Origin: Branchiostoma belcheri
Lineage: Eukaryota; Chordata; Leptocardii; Amphioxiformes; Branchiostomatidae
Length of the DNA stretch: 64,000 bases
Assembly: GCF_001625305.1 (NCBI RefSeq)
Contig: NW_017804020.1
Location: 2,955,896-3,019,895, forward strand
Direction of reading: 5' to 3'
This document shows, one piece after another, positions 60,143 through 64,000 of the stretch. The translations under genes were made by a program, and so were the position numbers. Within the stretch, counting starts at the first letter, position 1; every line of letters begins with the position of its first letter. A model generated the notes under the pieces. The model was not told where the DNA came from and did not search any database. It was given only the letters and a program-made list of their open reading frames with translations.

Positions 60143-63100
60143 ACCATTTACACTTATAATCTCAAAACATCACTTTTTTAACATCAACATGTCCTTTCAA
60201 GAAGACACAGAGCAGTCAAGACCTTACAAAATACAAGCATACATGTACAGGTTTCAAAAACCACAATTGCATATTGAAACAGCCATGACCTTTGTTTGAT
60301 CAGAACACAGCATTTACTGTACAGGCCTGATATAATCAGGCAGATTTTTTTCCACAAACTGTTAGATCCAGATCTCAGATCTCTGTCTCCACTGATGCAG
60401 CCTGGTGTGAGATCAGACCTTTTGCTATCAGATTCTTGATGGAATCTGCGATGATCTGGGCTGTACGCTTCTGGTAGCCACCTGTAGTTAGGAGAAGCAC
60501 AAATGAGCAATGAAAAACTGACTGTAGTTTGTGATATTGAGCAGACTCTGGGGCTGTGTTACAGGCATTTCCCATATTTTGGTAGTCCCATCTACTGTAT
60601 TATAATCTAATAATAAAAAAAAATAGAGATACATAACATAACATAATGTAATGGAGAATCATTTGCCAGGCAGTTACCATTTGCCACCAATTGGGCTGAC
60701 ATAAAAAAGATACCAGTCCAAGAAAGAAAGCCTGCTAAAAGCACCTAAAAACTGAAGCATAATCCTAAACCTCTGCTAGTACCTGTACATAATGATTGTT
60801 TGTGTTACCAGAACACTTACCCGAGGTAACCATGAGGATAGGGATTTGCCTGGGTCTGCCTTTTCCCCTGGCAAGCTCAAACACCAACTGGTCTCTCTGA
60901 ATTATACCCTGCAAAACATCAAGTTCATACTTCAAGTTGACCAAACAAAACTTAATTGTGTAATGTTAATGGTATTTCGAATGAATAATAGAATGACAAC
61001 TTGTGAATACACTGAAAGCTAGTGAATACCTCAGGTGATATAGACAGAGCTCCCAGTGGATCACCCTCTAGGACATCAGTCCCTGCATTGTACACTATGA
61101 TGTCTGGGTTGAACTCTTCCAAGGCTTTGTCAAGGTTTCTGTGATAACAAACATTTCACACATGACAACTGATTCTGGGAAGGTAAAAAGACAATCATGG
61201 AGAGCAAGCATGGAGAAAACTCATGAGCTAAAAATGTCCTAAATGGCATGATTACGTAATGACTTCATGATTTATGGTAACTTAAATCATGTCCTAGTTT
61301 GTTGCTATGTAGTTTCTTGACAAAAATATAGAGGTACAAGATCAGGACAATGGTGCTAATATGTAAACATATAACTTACTTCCTAACAAGGCTGAGGTAG
61401 TGATCATCTTCTGTGTAGGCCTGTAACTCTACCTTGCATCTGATTGCACCTGAAACACATTGAGAGCATCCACATAACAGTTACTCAAATCTTCCCAAAG
61501 GCACAACACACATTTCTGAAATAGTAACAACTCCTCCAGATACATTGTAAGTGAATGTCACCAACCTACCTTTTGCATAGCTGTCATGTGGATAGATGTA
61601 CCTGTTGTACACATCCATGATGTAAACTCTGCTGTCATTGATGAAGTCCCTTTCATGGCCGTTACCCTTAGATGAAAAGCAAGATATAAAGTTAGTATAT
61701 ACACTGTACACATTTATGCACAGCTCAAAGAATTAAAAGTTATATAACAGTGGGATTCAAGTGCAACCAACTGTAATCCAACAGCCCTGCAGTTAGTGCA
61801 TTGGGTTCGTGACCTAGCGCCATGGGTTTGGCCTGGGAGCCAGGATAAGGTTATTTTTCACTTTGGTCTTTGAATTTACTTCAGAATGAATGATGAACTG
61901 CTGATAGGTCTTAACTTTACATGCCTGCCTGTTCATCCCCTAAGCTCCTTTTAATTCTCACTACTTGCACTTAAGTCTTTAACCCTTGGTATTATCATGA
62001 TTCACACTAGCAAATGTTTCCCCATTGACACACTACTTCTTAAACTACTTCTTAAATGTTTCCCCATACACAAATTTAGTTCTTGATGTGTCCCTGTTCA
62101 TAAATAGAAATAAAAACTCTTTCCTCCCACACTACTGCATAATGTTTCCCAGTTCATGCACAACACTTCCTAATGTTTCCCTGTTTGCACAATGCTGATT
62201 AATGAGTTTGAACTTTTCAACCATAAGAATAAGATAACGTTCACTGCACCAACCTACCTGATGGGCATCTAGGTCTACAATCATGGCCTTGGAGATGCCT
62301 TCTATTCTCTCAAACAGAAACTGTGCTTGACAAAGATAGTACAGTGATTAGAAAACACAGCAATTAAAAATGGCGAAAAGTAGCTGATGGATAGTCAACT
62401 TATGTCTTACAACAGAGAGAACACCAGTTTGCCAAACTAAATATACTGAACAGAATAAGCTCTCACCTTGATTGAAAGTGTGATGTCTGCATATGCACAG
62501 AACCCTCCTCCCCTTTCTGCAGAGCAATGATGGAACCCACCACCTGGAAATAGAGGTTGTATGAACCTCCAAGATCACAGTACGCCATACCATGTTATGC
62601 ACAAACATACACACACACAGAAAAACAGACTCACACAGAGATATATCAATTCCATTTGTCACTAGCTGAGAAAAAGTAGTGAATGAAATCTATTTAGTTG
62701 TTTGAGTAACTGTTTTCTTGTGGAACACACATATGTCAGTTTCAAACACTAGATACATAACAAGTGAGGATTAAAATTATATGACTATATGTATGAGTAC
62801 AGTTTACTCACCGATGTTTAAAGCCCAACCTCTCTCAGTTGCTAGCTTTCCTGCCTGGTAGTCAAAAATACAAGTTGGGAAAAACCAAGTGTAAAGCTTG
62901 ACTTTAACCATTAACACTGAATTAACGATTACATTTGTACATTAAAATACTTTCTGAAATGTTATACTACTGGATTGTTCCCATACACACAACATGTTGA
63001 ATACCGTTTAGAGTTAGACTCTTCTTCACAAGTTGTAGTTTTCTCCAATAACATACCCACCATAACTGTTCCACCTGTCTGCAATCTCAGTGGTTTCAGC

Positions 63101-63547
63101 AGTTTTCTTTGCACAATGAAGTTTGGCAGCAAAGCAACAGGGGGCACTTCTGTGATGCCAGCTACCACCATACTCCACTGAAGAGGAAGAATACATTGTC
63201 ACCCTCTTAATATATTACCTATGACATCACATACAGGTATTCTATAACAGTTCCTACTAATCAATACAAAAATCTGCAGCCTCTATAAATCAGAAGTACA
63301 TTTTGCATTATTAAGCTAAACTGGATACAGAGATGGATCAGCCTATGAAGCAACTCATCTTTTCAATATTGATGAACAGATACAACGATGCTGAGTAACC
63401 CTTGGCAACATCAAGCTATTCTCATCTATAACTTTAACACACTCACCTTGAGACTGTTAAGGTAACCACTGCTATGCACCATTAGTAGGTCTTCCTCTGT
63501 GGCCTCTACAGGAGTCACTACATCATCATCCTTCAGCAGGCCACTCT
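60137..63547 (-). CDS. HDAC11: HDAC11, class IV deacetylase, 5' end cut by window
   Basis: Ten minus-strand exons: 63447-63547, 63057-63177, 62812-62850, 62467-62543, 62258-62320, 61570-61666, 61380-61449, 61030-61138, 60821-60908, 60375-60481 (stop TGA at 60375-60377). They total 872 nt, 289 residues plus a split codon; human HDAC11 has 347, so about 50-55 N-terminal residues lie off the right edge. All borders are GT/AG and all phases join. Catalytic features are intact: the GGFHHC His pair, zinc ligands in DLDAHQ and NAGTD, and the Tyr of SGGYQKRT. HDAC11 removes long-chain fatty acyl groups (for example from SHMT2) far better than acetyl groups and acts in nucleus and cytoplasm. An AATAAA at 60137-60142 gives a 3'UTR of about 0.25 kb. 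It is on the same strand as ERC, 3.8 kb upstream of it. Confidence 0.97.
60375..60481 (-). CDS. HDAC11: HDAC11 last coding exon with catalytic Tyr
   Basis: 107 nt including TGA. Acceptor TCTCCTAACTACAG|GTG. It encodes GGYQKRTAQIIADSIKNLI, then AKGLISHQAASVETEI. The Tyr of GGYQ is the transition-state residue. The tail is shorter than in human and ends in TEI, a class I PDZ-ligand pattern. Confidence 0.97.
60482..60820 (-). other. HDAC11 intron, nothing recognised
   Basis: 339-nt intron with an A-rich run and ACATAAC repeats near 60610-60650; no other feature. Confidence 0.75.
60821..60908 (-). CDS. HDAC11: HDAC11 exon (RDQLVFELARGKGRPRQIPIL)
   Basis: 88 nt, phase 0 in, phase 1 out. Acceptor GATGTTTTGCAG|GGT; donor TCGG|GTAAGT. 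It is slightly longer than the human segment because of a Gly/Lys/Arg-rich loop (RGKGRPRQ) before IPILMVTSG. Confidence 0.96.
61030..61138 (-). CDS. HDAC11: HDAC11 exon with NAGTD zinc ligand
   Basis: 109 nt, phase 2 in, phase 0 out. Acceptor TGTTATCACAG|AAA; donor GAG|GTATTC. It encodes NPDIIVYNAGTDVLEGDPLG and ALSISPE; the Asp of AGTD is a zinc ligand. Confidence 0.97.
61380..61449 (-). CDS. HDAC11: HDAC11 exon (AIRCKVELQAYTEDDHYL)
   Basis: 70 nt, phase 1 in, phase 2 out. Acceptor AATGTGTTTCAG|GTG; donor AGGAA|GTAAGT. It corresponds to human AIRRKVELEWGTEDDEYL. Confidence 0.96.
61570..61666 (-). CDS. HDAC11: HDAC11 exon (GNGHERDF...MDVYNRYIYP)
   Basis: 97 nt, phase 0 in, phase 1 out. Acceptor CTTTTCATCTAAG|GGT; donor AAAAG|GTAGGT. 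GNGHERDFINDSRVYIMDVY and NRYIYPHDSYAK match human GNGHERDFMDDKRVYIMDVY and NRHIYPGDRFAK. Confidence 0.97.
61667..62257 (-). other. HDAC11 intron
   Basis: Largest HDAC11 intron fully inside the window, with a possible SINE remnant at 61765-61900 and loose repeats of AATGTTTCCC/CTTCTTAA words at 62010-62190. Confidence 0.7.
61765..61900 (+). mobile_element. Possible decayed tRNA-derived SINE
   Basis: GCAGTTAGTGCATTGGGTTCG and the following GGGTTTGGCC loosely resemble A and B boxes, in an HDAC11 intron. The boxes are degenerate, so this is weak. Confidence 0.3.
62258..62320 (-). CDS. HDAC11: HDAC11 exon with DLDAHQ zinc ligands
   Basis: 63 nt, phase 0/0. Acceptor TTGTCAAGCACAG|TTT; donor CAG|GTAGGT. 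It encodes FLFERIEGISKAMIVDLDAHQ in two parts: FLFERIEGISKA and MIVDLDAHQ. The Asp and His of DAH are zinc ligands. Confidence 0.97.
62467..62543 (-). CDS. HDAC11: HDAC11 catalytic His-His exon
   Basis: 77 nt, phase 1 in, phase 0 out. Acceptor CCTCTATTTCCAG|GTG; donor AAG|GTGAGA. It encodes GGFHHCSAERGGGFC and AYADITLSIK; the HH pair is the charge-relay/catalytic dyad of the family. Confidence 0.97.
62812..62850 (-). CDS. HDAC11: HDAC11 short exon (KLATERGWALNIG)
   Basis: A 39-nt exon, phase 1/1. Acceptor GACTACCAGGCAG|GAA; donor ATCG|GTGAGT. It encodes KLATERGWALNI; human has KLAVERGWAINV. Its short length keeps it below ORF-size cut-offs. Confidence 0.96.
63057..63177 (-). CDS. HDAC11: HDAC11 exon (LLPNFIVQRKLLKPLRLQTGG)
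   Basis: 121 nt, phase 0 in, phase 1 out. Acceptor TCTTCCTCTTCAG|TGG; donor GTGG|GTATGT. ITEVPPVALLPNFIVQRKLL and PLRLQTGGTVMVG are close to human ITEIPPVIFLPNFLVQRKVL and PLRTQTGGTIMAG. Confidence 0.97.
63447..63547 (-). CDS. HDAC11: HDAC11 exon (EEDLLMVHSSGYLNSLK)
   Basis: 101 nt, phase 1 in (two bases finish a codon from an exon off the window), phase 0 out. Acceptor CTGTATTGCAG|AGA; donor AAG|GTGAGT. It matches human LVEAREASEEDLLVVHTRRYLNELK. Confidence 0.93.
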
Positions 63548-64000
63548 CTGCAATACAGTACAATGTAAAAATAATGTTATTTACTTCAAGACCTTCACTA
63601 CCTTGGTTACATGAAATTCTCCATTGCTATTATATGTATGCATGGTTACTTCATGGTTACTTCATGGTTACTTTCAACACCTACTTCAAATGCATCAACT
63701 AGAACATTTTCAGAGCAAATGCATAATGTTAACCATGGTCTAGCTTAACAAACTACTGCTCTATTTATTCTCACTCAGACTCATTCATGTATGTGGTGAC
63801 TAGCCTCTCCAACTCTGTCCTGCAAATTCCTACTTTAAATATCCAATGGACGTCTGCTACATCACCAGTTACCATGGTGACAGATGTCTGGTCCAGGTCA
63901 CTGATCTTTACAAAGAAACTATGCAAAGGCAAAGGTAAACATATTAAACTTTTGTATCCAGATCTGTTCACTGCTTTGTTTACCATCAGAATACAGTGTT
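63548..64000 (-). other. HDAC11 intron at the right edge
   Basis: The expected HDAC11 N-terminal segment (human YSPRYNITFMGLEKLHPFD) is not found, so the preceding exon lies beyond the window. It includes the 11-bp tandem repeat. A 71-codon minus frame at 63771-63986 does not resemble HDAC11. Confidence 0.7.
63642..63674. repeat. 11-bp tandem repeat, three copies
   Basis: CATGGTTACTT is repeated three times in the HDAC11 intron before the first exon seen. Confidence 0.8.

Noticed and set aside
63771..63986. 71-codon minus frame as HDAC11 N-terminal exon
   Set aside because: It lacks the expected YSPRYNITF...HPFD-type sequence and has no donor leading to the 63547 acceptor.

Overview
The window is animal nuclear DNA, AT-rich and intron-dense, full of ACATGTAC/TACATGTA runs and tRNA-derived SINEs. 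The two recognisable proteins, the gene structure and this repeat vocabulary fit a lancelet (amphioxus, Branchiostoma); that assignment is inference. There is no bacterial-type organisation. One 20-N assembly gap lies at 27450-27469.

Two genes lie head to tail on the minus strand. (1) Positions 170-56312 hold most of one ERC/ELKS/CAST family gene, encoding the large coiled-coil scaffold of the presynaptic active zone, which also acts in Rab6/cortical exocytosis. Thirteen constitutive-looking coding exons were reconstructed with canonical GT/AG borders and consistent phases. They encode about 915 residues, from a MYTQSRSS start to the MEMK segment; the C-terminal exons lie off the left edge. 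(2) Positions 60137-63547 hold ten exons of HDAC11, the class IV histone deacetylase/defatty-acylase. They run from the segment before the MVHSSGYLNSLK exon to the stop codon and a poly(A) signal. The N-terminal exon(s) lie off the right edge.

The main interest is hidden transcript structure in the ERC gene. Intron 1 is about 40 kb. Inside it, on the gene's strand, lies a 326-codon, phase 0/0 open block with a perfect GTAAGT donor, encoding degenerate charged YDR-type repeats (20909-21886). The same intron carries four sites matching the vertebrate RE1/NRSE (REST) motif, three of them perfect to the 17-bp degenerate consensus. Three further in-frame candidates lie in the 3' half. The first is a 33-codon cassette at 13191-13289, placed exactly where vertebrate ERC1 has an unrelated optional insert. 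The second is a 27-nt microexon at 2244-2270. The third is a duplicated end of exon 5194-5387, at 5013-5060, which starts with an ATG in strong context and keeps the donor, so it could open a short C-terminal isoform.

The remaining sequence is intron and intergenic DNA. It holds SINEs, two dispersed repeat families, a foldback element, small tandem arrays, and several CpG-richer blocks without reading frames that may be regulatory. The 3.8 kb between HDAC11's poly(A) signal and ERC's first recognised exon should contain the ERC promoter and any 5' leader exon.
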